Source of the DNA: Streptomyces mangrovisoli
GTDB taxonomy: Bacteria > Actinomycetota > Actinomycetes > Streptomycetales > Streptomycetaceae
DNA length: 64,000 nucleotides
Reading direction: 5' to 3'
Assembly (NCBI RefSeq): GCF_000974985.2
Contig: NZ_LAVA02000058.1
Coordinates: 147,733 to 211,732, forward strand
The translations under genes were made by a program, and so were the position numbers. The notes under the pieces were generated by a model. That model was not told the DNA's origin, made no database searches, and saw only the letters and a program-made list of their open reading frames with translations. Positions 23,984 through 32,429 of this stretch are shown in pieces. Numbering within the stretch: the stretch's first letter is position 1; each line of letters starts with the position of its first letter.

Positions 23984-24663
23984 CCATCCGTGTGGTGATC
24001 GCGGACGACCAGGTCCTGCTGCGGGGCACGCTGCGGCTGCTGCTGGAGAACGCCGCCGGGTTCGAGGTCACCGGTGAGGCCTCGGACGGGGCGGAGGCGG
24101 TGGAGGTGGTCCGTGGCGGGGCGACCGATGTCGTGCTCATGGACCTGCGGATGCCCAGGGTCGACGGTCTCCAGGCGATCCGCGCCATCCGGGACGACAC
24201 GGCGCTCGACGACGTCAAGATCCTGGTGCTGACCACGTTCGAGTCCGAGCAGTACGTCGCGGAGGCGTTGCAGGCGGGCGCGAACGGGTTCGTCGGCAAG
24301 GGCACCGATCCCCGGGAGCTGCTGCTCGCGATCGAGACCGTGGCCCGGGGCGATGTGATGCTGTCCCCCGCCGCGACCCGGGCCCTGGTCGCGGTGTTCA
24401 CCCGCAGCGCGGCTCCCGTGCCGCAGGCGGCCCAGCAGAGGTTCGACGCGCTCACCCCGCGGGAGCTGGAGATGGTGGTGCTCGTGGCGGGCGGCATCAC
24501 CAACGACGAGATCGCGGCCAGGCTCTCGCTGAGCCGGCACACGGTGAAGACGCACATCAACCGGGCCATGGTGAAGCTCGGGGTCAGCGACCGGGCGCAG
24601 CTGGTGGTGCTCGCGTACGAGAGCGGCCTGGTCACCCCGTCGGGACGCCCGCGGTCGCAGTAG
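23980..24663 (+). CDS. NarL/LuxR-family response regulator
   Basis: A 227-residue response regulator. The receiver domain (1-120) has acidic residues in VVIADDQ, phospho-acceptor Asp55 in VVLMDLRMPRVDG and Lys in GFVGKG. A LuxR-type helix-turn-helix follows at about 155-215 (LTPRELEMVVLVAGGITNDEIAARLSLSRHTVKTHINRAMVKLG). It is translationally coupled to the kinase. Identical palindromes precede this operon and the downstream RND gene, so it probably controls both. Confidence 0.95.
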   Translation: MTIRVVIADDQVLLRGTLRLLLENAAGFEVTGEASDGAEAVEVVRGGATDVVLMDLRMPRVDGLQAIRAIRDDTALDDVKILVLTTFESEQYVAEALQAGANGFVGKGTDPRELLLAIETVARGDVMLSPAATRALVAVFTRSAAPVPQAAQQRFDALTPRELEMVVLVAGGITNDEIAARLSLSRHTVKTHINRAMVKLGVSDRAQLVVLAYESGLVTPSGRPRSQ

Positions 24664-24675
24664 TCGTCCGGGGGC

Positions 24676-24693
24676 CTGCCGCGCTCGCGGTAG
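24676..24693. promoter_or_regulatory. Palindrome upstream of the RND exporter gene
   Basis: CTGCCGCG-CT-CGCGGTAG matches the element at 22664-22681 at 17 of 18 positions. It lies 13 bases after the response regulator stop and about 115 bases before the exporter start. It is a candidate response-regulator operator for the exporter. Confidence 0.6.
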
Positions 24694-24807
24694 CCGTAAT
24701 GGGTCCCGTCGGCGGACGCTTCGGCGGGTGCGGGCGTCGGAGGGTGGAGACGAGCCCCCTGTCCGGGGCTCCTTCTCCCTCTGCACCCCGATGAAATGGG
24801 AACACCC

Positions 24808-27800
24808 ATGTCCTGGTTGTCCAGGATCAGCGTGGCGAACCGCAAACTGGTCGCGCTGGTCACCCTCCTGCTCGTCGTGCTCGGCGCGTACTCCGCGAAA
24901 TCCCTGAAACAGCAGCTCCTGCCGGACCTGTCGTTCCCCGCGGTGACCGTGGTGGGCACGCACGAGGGCGCGTCTCCCGAGATCGTCGAGAAGCAGGTCA
25001 CGGAGCCGATCGAGGACGCGGTGAAGTCGGTCGACGGGGTGGAGAGCATGACCTCCACCTCCCGGCAGGGCTCGACGACGGTGAGCGTGCAGTTCGACTA
25101 CGACGCAGACATCGACGACGCGTCGAACAAGGTGCAGCAGGCGCTGTCGCGGATCTCCGCCCAGCTCCCGCAGGGAGTCGACCCGCAGGTCAACACCGGC
25201 AGCACGGACAGCCAGCCGACGATCACGCTGGCCGCCACCTCCGACGCCTCGCAGCACGATCTGGCGCAGGCCCTGGACGACGACGTCGTACCGGCGCTGA
25301 AGGACGTCGACGGCGTCAACGACGTGACCGTCTCCGGCGAGCGCGACCAGGTGGTCTCGATCGTCCCGGACGCCGACGCGCTGAAGAAGGCCGGGCTGAC
25401 CACGCAGTCGATCTCGGACGCCGTGGCCGGCCTCGGCACCAGCCCGGCGGGCTCGCTCGACGAGGGCAAGGACTCCGTCAGCGTCTCCGTCCCGCACTCG
25501 GTCGCGAGCGTCAAGGACATCGGCAACCTCTGGCTGTCGAGCGCGTCGACCGGCACCGGCTCCGGCGCGACCGCGGGCTCCGGCGCCGCCACCGGCATGG
25601 GCGGCGCGTCCACCGGCGGTACGTCCACCGCGTCCCCGGTCCAGCTCAAGGACGTCGCCGAGGTCAAGCTGACCGAGGCCACCGCGACCTCGCTGACCCG
25701 TACCGACGGCAAGGCCAGTCTCGGTGTCGCCGTGACCATGGACCACAACGGCAGTTCGGCGTCCATCTCGGACGACGTCCGCGCCCAGATCGCGGACCTG
25801 GAGCACAAGCTCGGCCACAACGCGCGGCTGACGGTCGTCTCGGACTCCGGCCCGCAGGTCAGCAAGTCCGTGTCGGGGCTGTTCGAGGAGGGCCTGCTCG
25901 GCCTGCTCATGGCCGTCCTGGTGATCGTGCTCTTCCTGCGCTCCGCGCGGTCCACGCTGGTGACCGCCGTGTCGATCCCGCTGTCGCTGCTGATCGCCCT
26001 GACCGCCCTGTGGATCGGCGACTACTCCCTCAACGTCCTGACCCTGGGCGGTCTGACCATCGCCGTCGGCCGCGTGGTCGACGACTCCATCGTCGTCCTG
26101 GAGAACATCAAACGGCACCTCGGATACGGCGAGGACAAGCGCCGCGCCGTGCTGGGCGCCGTGCGTGAGGTCTCCTCGGCGGTCACCGCCTCGACCCTGA
26201 CGACGGTCGCCGTCTTCCTGCCCGTCGCCTTCGTCTCCGGCATGGTCGGCGAGTTGTTCGGCCCGTTCGCGGTCACCGTCGTGGTGGCGATGGCCGCCTC
26301 GCTGCTGGTGGCGCTCACCCTGGTCCCGGCCCTGGCCTACTGGTTCCTCAAGCCGCCCGCCGACGCCATCGGCGCCGACCCGGACGAGTACCGGGCCCGC
26401 GTCGAGGCCGAGGAGCGGCACGGCTTCCTCCAGCGCGTCTACCTGCCGGTGATCAACTGGTCGGTGCGCAGGCGCCGTACGGTCCTGAGCGCCGCGGTCG
26501 CCCTGTTCGTGATCACCGTGGCCATGGTCGGCACCCTGAAGACCAGCTTCCTCGGCGACTCCGGGTCGACCAGCCTGAACGTGACGCAGACGATGCCGGC
26601 CGGCAGCAGCCTCTCCGCCACCGACGCCGCCGCGAAGAAGGCCGAGTCGGTCATCAAGGACATCGACGGAGTCGCCTCCTACCAGGTCACCGTCGGGTCC
26701 AGCAGCGCGGGCTTCAGCGGCTCGACGAGCAACGCCTCCTCCGCCTCCTACACCGTGGTCACCGACAGCGAGGACGTCACCGACCGGGTCCAGGACACCC
26801 TGCGCGACCGCCTGGACGCCCTGCACGGCGCCGGTACGTTCACCCTCGCCGCCGGCGGTGGCGTCGGCAGCGACAGCGACGTCGAGGTCGTCGTGCACGC
26901 CGACGACGACGCCACGCTGCGCACCGCCACGAAGAGCGTCGAGTCCGCCCTGAAGAAGCTGGACTCGCTGTCGGAGGTCACCTCCGACCTGTCCGAGGAG
27001 TCGCCGCAGATCACCGTCGCCCCGAAGGGTGAGAAGAGCGCCGAGCTGGGCCTGACCGCGGCCTCGCTCGCGCAGAGCGTCGGCCAGGCCCTCCAGGGCA
27101 CGACGGCGGGCCAGGTCACCCTGGACGGACGGCAGGACGACGTCGTCGTCCACGGCACCGACGACCGCCCGACGTCCCTGGGCACGCTCAGGGACCTGGA
27201 CATCACCGTCGGCGGCGAGACCGTCCGTCTCGGCGACGTCGCCACCGTCTCGCGCACCGAGGCGCCCGTCGAGCGCACCCGCACCGACGGCGAGCGCACC
27301 AACACCGTGTCGGCGACCCCGGCGGGCGACGACACCGGCACCGCCAGCACCGACGTGCGGAGCGCGCTGGACGCGCTGGACCTGCCGTCCGGGGCCAGCT
27401 ACACCATGGGCGGTGTCACCAGCGAGCAGAGCGAGGCCTTCGGGCAGCTCGCGCTCGCCATCGCCGCCGCGATCGCGCTGGTGTTCCTGCTGCTGATCGC
27501 CACGTTCCGGAGCGTCCGGCAGACCCTCGTGCTGCTGGTGTCGATCCCGTTCGCCGCGACCGGCGCGATCGGCCTGCTCGCGGTCACCGGCACGCCGCTG
27601 GGCATCGCCGCCCTGATCGGTCTGCTCATGCTGATCGGCATCGTGGTCACCAACGCCGTCGTCCTGCTGGACCTCGTCAACCAGTACCGCCGCCAGGGGA
27701 TGTCCGTCCACGACGCGGTGGTGGAGGGTGGTCTGCGCCGGCTGCGGCCGATCGTCATGACGGCGCTGGCCACGATCTTCGCCCTGCTGCCCATGGCGCT

Positions 27801-28011
27801 GGGCATCACCGGCTCCAGCGGCTTCATCTCGCAGCCGCTGGCCGTGGTGGTCATCGGCGGACTCCTGTCGTCGACGCTGCTGACCCTCGTGCTGATCCCG
27901 ACGCTCTACACCATGGTGGAGACGCGCCGGGAGCGGCGCCAGGCCCGCAAGGACCGCCGCCGCACCCCCGAGGCGCCGCGGCCGGCCGAGCCGGAGCCGG
28001 TCCTGTCATGA
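24808..28011 (+). CDS. RND-family (AcrB/HAE1-like) efflux transporter
   Basis: A 1067-residue proton-driven exporter with the duplicated RND layout. Each half has one N-terminal helix, a large extracytoplasmic loop and then five or six helices. First-half marks are the N-terminal helix (LVALVTLLLVVLGAYSA), KQQLLPDLSFPAVTVV and the helix-4 proton-relay pair in LTIAVGRVVDDSIVVLENIKRHL. The second half repeats with LLMLIGIVVTNAVVLLDLVNQYR. A Gly/Ser/Ala-rich insert sits at about residues 250-275. The ATG at 24808 is preferred over 24796 on spacing from GGGA. No membrane-fusion or outer-membrane partner is present, as expected for actinobacteria. Regulation by the adjacent two-component system is likely. 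Confidence 0.92.
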   Translation: MSWLSRISVANRKLVALVTLLLVVLGAYSAKSLKQQLLPDLSFPAVTVVGTHEGASPEIVEKQVTEPIEDAVKSVDGVESMTSTSRQGSTTVSVQFDYDADIDDASNKVQQALSRISAQLPQGVDPQVNTGSTDSQPTITLAATSDASQHDLAQALDDDVVPALKDVDGVNDVTVSGERDQVVSIVPDADALKKAGLTTQSISDAVAGLGTSPAGSLDEGKDSVSVSVPHSVASVKDIGNLWLSSASTGTGSGATAGSGAATGMGGASTGGTSTASPVQLKDVAEVKLTEATATSLTRTDGKASLGVAVTMDHNGSSASISDDVRAQIADLEHKLGHNARLTVVSDSGPQVSKSVSGLFEEGLLGLLMAVLVIVLFLRSARSTLVTAVSIPLSLLIALTALWIGDYSLNVLTLGGLTIAVGRVVDDSIVVLENIKRHLGYGEDKRRAVLGAVREVSSAVTASTLTTVAVFLPVAFVSGMVGELFGPFAVTVVVAMAASLLVALTLVPALAYWFLKPPADAIGADPDEYRARVEAEERHGFLQRVYLPVINWSVRRRRTVLSAAVALFVITVAMVGTLKTSFLGDSGSTSLNVTQTMPAGSSLSATDAAAKKAESVIKDIDGVASYQVTVGSSSAGFSGSTSNASSASYTVVTDSEDVTDRVQDTLRDRLDALHGAGTFTLAAGGGVGSDSDVEVVVHADDDATLRTATKSVESALKKLDSLSEVTSDLSEESPQITVAPKGEKSAELGLTAASLAQSVGQALQGTTAGQVTLDGRQDDVVVHGTDDRPTSLGTLRDLDITVGGETVRLGDVATVSRTEAPVERTRTDGERTNTVSATPAGDDTGTASTDVRSALDALDLPSGASYTMGGVTSEQSEAFGQLALAIAAAIALVFLLLIATFRSVRQTLVLLVSIPFAATGAIGLLAVTGTPLGIAALIGLLMLIGIVVTNAVVLLDLVNQYRRQGMSVHDAVVEGGLRRLRPIVMTALATIFALLPMALGITGSSGFISQPLAVVVIGGLLSSTLLTLVLIPTLYTMVETRRERRQARKDRRRTPEAPRPAEPEPVLS

Positions 28012-28022
28012 CGTGACCCGAC

Positions 28023-28072
28023 CCGCGAGCGGCGGGCGGCCGATCCGACGGACGGCCGCCCGCCGCTCGCGG
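28023..28072 (+). terminator. Perfect 20-bp hairpin terminator after the RND gene
   Basis: Arms CCGCGAGCGGCGGGCGGCCG and its exact complement flank a 10-base loop, 11 bases after the RND stop codon. It can also serve the convergent GntR gene. Confidence 0.85.
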
Positions 28073-28191
28073 TCACGGCGTGACGTGGCAGGGCATGGCG
28101 TCGTGGGAGTCGTACGTGTCGTACGGCTGCGGCGGCGCCTCGCCGTCCACGACGCGGGCCCGGACGGCGCGGCACCGGGGCGCGGCGCCGG

Positions 28192-28863
28192 TCAGCCCGC
28201 GTCGGCCGCCGGCGGCGACGCGAGGAGCAGGTCGGTCGTCAACTGGATGTGGGCCGCGGCGAGTTCGCAGGCGCGGTCCGCGTCTCGGTCCAGCACGGCC
28301 TCGCAGATGTCGCGGTGCTCCTTGGCGACATCGCGCCGCGCGCTGGCCCGTACCGCCCAGGCGCGGTACAGCTCGGCCTTGTCGTAGAGCTCCGAGCGGA
28401 ACCCCTGGAGCAGCGGGCTGTCGCAGCCCGACGCGACGGTGGCGTGGAAGGCCGCGTGGGCGGATCGCCAGCTCGCGTTCAGGGCGCCGTCGACGAGGGC
28501 CTCGGTGCGCGCCATGTGGTGGTGCGTCGCGACGACGGACGCCTCCCAGGCGAGATCGCCCTCGGCGATCGCGCGGCGGACCATGAGGGTCTCGATGTCG
28601 ACGCGCACGCGCGTGAGGTCGACGAGGTCCTGCCGGGACAGCGACATCACCGCGAAGCCCTGCTGCGGGGCGGACTTCACGAGCCCCTGCTGGGTGAGCC
28701 GGGTCAGCACCTCGCGCACCACCGACAGGCTGACGTTCAACCGCCGGGAGAGCGGTTGGACGAGCAGGCGTTCCCCCGGGGCGAGGACGCCCATCAGGAT
28801 CTCCTCGCGCAGTTCCACCTGCACGTCCTCCACCAGGGAGGAGCCCACCCGCTGCCGTTTCAT
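28192..28863 (-). CDS. GntR-family (FCD) transcriptional regulator
   Basis: A 223-residue GntR regulator. The N-terminal winged helix-turn-helix spans about 10-75 (LREEILMGVLAPGERLLVQPLSRRLNVSLSVVREVLTRLTQQGLVKSAPQQGFAVM). The all-helical FCD effector domain includes the metal/ligand-binding pattern RSAHAAFHATVASGCDSPLL and EHRDICEAVLDRD. FCD regulators typically sense organic acids. It is convergent with the RND gene and its target is not apparent. The start at 28863 lies 50 bases from the HAAS-like gene, which is read in the same direction. Confidence 0.9.
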   Translation of the reverse strand: MKRQRVGSSLVEDVQVELREEILMGVLAPGERLLVQPLSRRLNVSLSVVREVLTRLTQQGLVKSAPQQGFAVMSLSRQDLVDLTRVRVDIETLMVRRAIAEGDLAWEASVVATHHHMARTEALVDGALNASWRSAHAAFHATVASGCDSPLLQGFRSELYDKAELYRAWAVRASARRDVAKEHRDICEAVLDRDADRACELAAAHIQLTTDLLLASPPAADAG

Positions 28864-28912
28864 GCCCGCAGTGTAGGGCCGCGGTGGATCTAGGTCCCAA
28901 CGAAGGGCGGTC

Positions 28913-29458
28913 TCAGTCCGGCTGCGCGGTCCGCCGGTGCGGCAGTGCCCGCCAGAGCCGGCCGCAGAGTACGGCACCGGCGAACAGCAGGACGTAGACC
29001 AGCGGCGTCCACGCGCCGCCGCTGCGGCTGGCGTGGCCCTGATGGAAGACGAAGGTGACGGAGCTCTGCAACCAGGCGACGCCGCTCCAGGTGAAGGTGG
29101 CGTCGGAGTGCGCACCCGTGGCCGTCAGCGCCTGCTGGTAGGCGTTCTCGGCCTCGCCCAGGAAGTAGTTGAGCAGCAGCGGCACGGTCAGCAGGAAGAC
29201 GGCGGCGGCGATCCAGGAGTGCCGTGGCCCCTCGCCGAGTTCGGCGGCCAGGTACTCGTCCGCGAGGGCGCGGCTGCTCCCGAGCCGGCGTACCGCCTGC
29301 GCCGCCCCGACCTCGGCGGCGGCTTCCAGCAGGTTGGCACGGACCTCGCGGCGCCGGGCGACCCGGTTGCGGGAGGGGAGGTCGTACAGGCGCTGGTCCA
29401 GCGACCAGACCAGCCGCTCGATGCGGAGCCGGTCGAACAGGGTGACGGTGTGCGGCAT
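28913..29458 (-). CDS. HAAS-like membrane protein paired with PadR
   Basis: A 181-residue protein with an N-terminal helical region (residues 8-75: RIERLVWSLDQRLYDLPSRNRVARRREVRANLLEAAAEVGAAQAVRRLG). That region resembles the HAAS/DUF1700 signalling domain. Two or three membrane helices follow (SWIAAAVFLLTVPLLLNYFLG; PLVYVLLFAGAVLCG). The start codon lies one base after the PadR stop. PadR-HAAS gene pairs are a recurring arrangement in Gram-positive bacteria, in which the membrane protein is thought to signal envelope state. No more specific role is visible. Confidence 0.75.
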   Translation of the reverse strand: MPHTVTLFDRLRIERLVWSLDQRLYDLPSRNRVARRREVRANLLEAAAEVGAAQAVRRLGSSRALADEYLAAELGEGPRHSWIAAAVFLLTVPLLLNYFLGEAENAYQQALTATGAHSDATFTWSGVAWLQSSVTFVFHQGHASRSGGAWTPLVYVLLFAGAVLCGRLWRALPHRRTAQPD

Positions 29459-29459
29459 G

Positions 29460-29816
29460 TCAGGAGCCCTTCTGCGGTGCGGTGGGCAGGGGACGGGACA
29501 GGACGGCGTCGACGGTGTGGACGTGCCGCGCCCAGGCGGCGGCGCCGGCCGTCAGCGCTTCGTGCCCGGCGTCGGTCAGCCGGTAGTACTTGCGCGCGGG
29601 GCCGCTGGAGGAGGCGACCAGCCGGGTGGCCAGCCGCCCCTCTCGTTCGAGCCGGGCCAGCGCCGGATAGACCGTGCCCTCCAGCACGTCGGTGAAGCCG
29701 GCACCCTGCAGGCGCTGCGCCACCTCGTATCCGTACGACTCCCGTTCGGCCAGCAGATGCAGCAGCAACAGGGAGAGGACGCCTTTGAGGAGCTGCGGGT
29801 CATGGCTTGAGGTCAC
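29460..29816 (-). CDS. PadR-family transcriptional regulator (HAAS-linked)
   Basis: A 118-residue PadR regulator: winged helix-turn-helix (LKGVLSLLLLHLLAERESYGYEVAQRLQGAGFTDVLEGTVYPALARLEREGRL) with the dimerising C-terminal helix. The GTG at 29816 is preferred to upstream ATGs because the region just before it is promoter-like: TCTAGA five bases upstream on the minus strand suggests a leaderless message. A 17-bp dyad overlaps this promoter. The HAAS-like gene follows with one base between. Confidence 0.85.
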   Translation of the reverse strand: MTSSHDPQLLKGVLSLLLLHLLAERESYGYEVAQRLQGAGFTDVLEGTVYPALARLEREGRLATRLVASSSGPARKYYRLTDAGHEALTAGAAAWARHVHTVDAVLSRPLPTAPQKGS

Positions 29817-29829
29817 AGCATCTAGACTG

Positions 29830-29852
29830 TTACCAGTACCTGGCAATGTCAA
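29830..29852 (-). promoter_or_regulatory. PadR operator overlapping TTGACA
   Basis: The dyad TTACCAG-TAC-CTGGCAA (29830-29846) lies 14 bases upstream of the PadR start. It abuts a consensus -35 hexamer TTGACA on the minus strand (29852-29847). Position and symmetry suit PadR autorepression. Confidence 0.55.
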
Positions 29853-29877
29853 GTAGCCCGATCCGGCGAGGTGTTCC

Positions 29878-31077
29878 TCAGGGGACGCGCAGCAGTCGCA
29901 GCCCGGCCGCGCTCTGGAGCGCCATCGCGCCGGCCGCCGTGACCGCGACCGCGAAGCCGCCGCGCGCCCCGGCCGAGTCGATCGCCCAGCCGGAGAACGC
30001 CACCGCGGCGGCGGAGCCGGCCGCGCTCGCCGACCCCAGCCAGGCGAACGCCTCGGTCAGCACGGCACGGTGCACGAACGACTCGGCGAGCAGGGGGAAC
30101 AGCACGAGCAGGGGCGGGATCACGACGCCGGTCAGAACCAGTGCGAAGCCGAGCTCCAGCGGTGAGCCGACGGCGAGCAGGAGCGCGCCGCCGAAGGTCA
30201 ACACGCCCGTGGCCGCCATCAGTTGCACCCCTGGTGCGGTGGTCGGCCGGCGCAGCCCGTACAGCCATCCCGCCACCAGCCCGCAGCCGTTGGAGACGGC
30301 GAGGACCGGGGCCGCGGCACCCGGGGCGCCGTGCTCCACCACGAAGGCCGGCACGGACACCTGAAGGGCACCGAAGAAGACCCCGACGCCGAGGCTGAGT
30401 CCGAGCAGGAGCAGCAGGGGGCCGCGCGGCAACAGGCGCCGCCCCAGGGCGCTTTCGGCGTCGGCGGCCACCGGGGCGGGTGCGCTCGCGCGGTGTGCGG
30501 CGAGGAGCGCGCCGCCGCCCACGGAGAGGGAGGCGGCCAGCACGGTGCCGGCCAGGGGATGGCCGGCCCCGGCGAGGGCGCTGACGGCCATCGGGCCCAC
30601 CAGGTAGCCCACGGCGTTGCTGATCGACTCCAGGGCGAAGGCGGTGGGCAGTTCGGCCGCCCGGCCGCCGGAGCGCAGCGCGGCCGACCAGCGGGCCGCG
30701 GACATCGCTCCCAGCTGCGGTACGGAGGCCCCGACCAGCGCGCCGCCGAGCACCAGCCAGCCGTCGGCGGCGTCGGCGACGACCAGTGTCACGAGGAGGG
30801 CCGCCGCCGAGGCGTGGACGAGCAGGGTGGGCGGCAGGACCCGGGTCTGCCCGAACCGGTCGACGAAACGGGCCAGTTGGGGTGCGCCGAGCGCGTCGGC
30901 GACGGCGAAGGCGCCACTGACGAGCCCGGCGGTGGCGAAGGTGCCGGTGCGGCTGTGTACGAGCCACACCATGCCGAGGCCGGTCATCGCGATGCCGACG
31001 CGCCCCAGCGAGGCCGGCAGGAAGAAGGCTGCGGCGCCCGGGGTGCGCAGCAGGGAACGGTAGTTCGCCGACGGCAC
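29878..31077 (-). CDS. MFS transporter
   Basis: A 399-residue major facilitator with about 12 hydrophobic helices from LLRTPGAAAFFLPASLGRVGIAMTGLG to the C-terminus. The loop-2-like motif is PQLARFVDRFGQTRV. The GTG start at 31077 has AAGGGA six bases upstream. It resembles the drug/metabolite exporter group found throughout actinobacteria; no cargo can be assigned. It is upstream of, and read in the same direction as, the PadR-HAAS pair, but that pair has its own promoter. Confidence 0.85.
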   Translation of the reverse strand: MPSANYRSLLRTPGAAAFFLPASLGRVGIAMTGLGMVWLVHSRTGTFATAGLVSGAFAVADALGAPQLARFVDRFGQTRVLPPTLLVHASAAALLVTLVVADAADGWLVLGGALVGASVPQLGAMSAARWSAALRSGGRAAELPTAFALESISNAVGYLVGPMAVSALAGAGHPLAGTVLAASLSVGGGALLAAHRASAPAPVAADAESALGRRLLPRGPLLLLLGLSLGVGVFFGALQVSVPAFVVEHGAPGAAAPVLAVSNGCGLVAGWLYGLRRPTTAPGVQLMAATGVLTFGGALLLAVGSPLELGFALVLTGVVIPPLLVLFPLLAESFVHRAVLTEAFAWLGSASAAGSAAAVAFSGWAIDSAGARGGFAVAVTAAGAMALQSAAGLRLLRVP

Positions 31078-31354
31078 GGCGAATCCCTTTCGCTGCCCGG
31101 CGGGACGGCCCGTCCCGGGTCGGCCGGTGCCCGGTTGCGCCGACCCGCGGATGCCGTCAGGACCCGTCCAGTGGTGGCGCGGAGAGGGGACACACGCCCC
31201 GCACCGACTCCGTCACCGGGCAGAAGTCTCGATGTCTCGTGGACGGCCATTGTCGTCGCCGGGACACGGGGAAGTCCACGACCACGCGGAAGCCCATGAC
31301 CACGGGGACGCCCATGACTACGAGATGTCCACGACCACGGCGACCGCGACGCCG
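31078..31354. other. Intergenic region with His/Asp-coding repeat
   Basis: 277 bases between two minus-strand genes. At 31270-31325 the plus strand holds an imperfect 18-base repeat (GAAGTCCACGACCACGCG and GAAGCCCATGACCACGGG units). In one frame this reads HDHAEAHDHGDAHDYE, like metal-binding linkers of transporters. The frame opens at an ATG at 31232 without a ribosome binding site and then runs into the shadow of the quinone reductase. It is not called as a gene. Confidence 0.4.
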
Positions 31355-32281
31355 CTACGCGTCCTGGGGCCGCAGCACGATCTTGCCGTGGGTGTGTCCC
31401 TGCTCCAGTTCGCGGAACGCGTCCCGCACCGCCTCCAACGGGTAGGTGCGCGCGATCGGCACCTCCAGTTCGCCGCGCGCGGCAAGACGCGCCAGTTCAC
31501 CGAGGACGACCGCGCAGGCGGCGGCGCCCTCGCCGTAGGTCCGCGCGCCGACCTTGGCGGCGGTCGCCCAGTCGCGGACGGTGTTGATCCGCTCCGGCGG
31601 TACGCCCAGCTCCACTGCCAGTTCGACGTACCCTTCGCCGAACGTGTCGATGAACGCGTCGACCCGTCCGCCGGCCGCCCGGCGCACGCGCTCGGCCATG
31701 CCGTCGCCGTACGTCACGGGCACCACCCCGTGCTCCTTCAGCCAGGCGTGGTTGCGCTCGCGCGCGAGGCCGATCACCGTCGCGCCGCGGCGCCGCGCGA
31801 GCTGCACCGCGAGCGATCCCACGCCGCCCGCCGCGCCGGACACGACGACGGTGTCCCCGGGGCCGGGATCGACCGCGAACACGGTGGCGTACGCGGTCGT
31901 GCCGGCCACGTACAGCGCCCCCGCCACGTCCCAGGGCAGCCCGGCCGGGCGCGAGACCAGCGCGACGTCGTCGACCGCGACGAACTCCGCCTGGCTCGCC
32001 CGGCCGTGGCTGAAGCCGAGTACCTCGTCGCCGACCGCGAACCCGCGCGCCTGCGGCCCGAGTTCCACCACGACGCCCGCCAGGTCGCTGCCCTGCCCGG
32101 AGGGGAACGTCGCCGGCCAGCGGTCGTGCCGCGCGCCCTCGCGGATCATCACCTCGCCGGGCTGGATCCCGGCCGCGCGGACCTCGACCAGGACCTGTCC
32201 CGGTCCGGGCACGGGGCGCGCCACCTCCTCCACCCGCAGCACATCGATCCCGCCGTACGCGTGGAACCGCACCGCCTTCAT
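31355..32281 (-). CDS. NADPH:quinone oxidoreductase-like medium-chain reductase
   Basis: A 308-residue zinc-free medium-chain dehydrogenase/reductase of the quinone reductase type. It has a GroES-like N-terminal half (MKAVRFHAYGGIDVLRVEEV ... PSGQGSDLAGVVVELG ... FAVGDEVLGF) and a Rossmann half with the NADPH motif VVVSGAAGGVGSLAVQLARRRGATVIGLA. The catalytic-zinc Cys/His set of alcohol dehydrogenases is absent. It is last in the minus-strand run that starts with the VOC gene, separated from the SIP gene by 148 bases, so it may have its own promoter. Confidence 0.9.
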   Translation of the reverse strand: MKAVRFHAYGGIDVLRVEEVARPVPGPGQVLVEVRAAGIQPGEVMIREGARHDRWPATFPSGQGSDLAGVVVELGPQARGFAVGDEVLGFSHGRASQAEFVAVDDVALVSRPAGLPWDVAGALYVAGTTAYATVFAVDPGPGDTVVVSGAAGGVGSLAVQLARRRGATVIGLARERNHAWLKEHGVVPVTYGDGMAERVRRAAGGRVDAFIDTFGEGYVELAVELGVPPERINTVRDWATAAKVGARTYGEGAAACAVVLGELARLAARGELEVPIARTYPLEAVRDAFRELEQGHTHGKIVLRPQDA

Positions 32282-32429
32282 CGCGTGACCACCGCTCCCT
32301 GTGTCGAGGACGGGCGCGCCGCAGGACACGCCGTGGGCGGCCGCGGGTCGACCGCCGCCGCTGCCTCCAACAGCCGGGGAGCGGCGTCTTCTTCCCGGAT
32401 CCGCGGATCGATCCGGTTCGTCCGACGGT

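Noticed and set aside
23029..27711. A 1560-codon open frame on the minus strand across the two-component and RND genes
   Set aside because: It mirrors strongly supported plus-strand genes. Its translation is Arg/Gly/Asp-rich antisense with no domains, the usual high-GC shadow.
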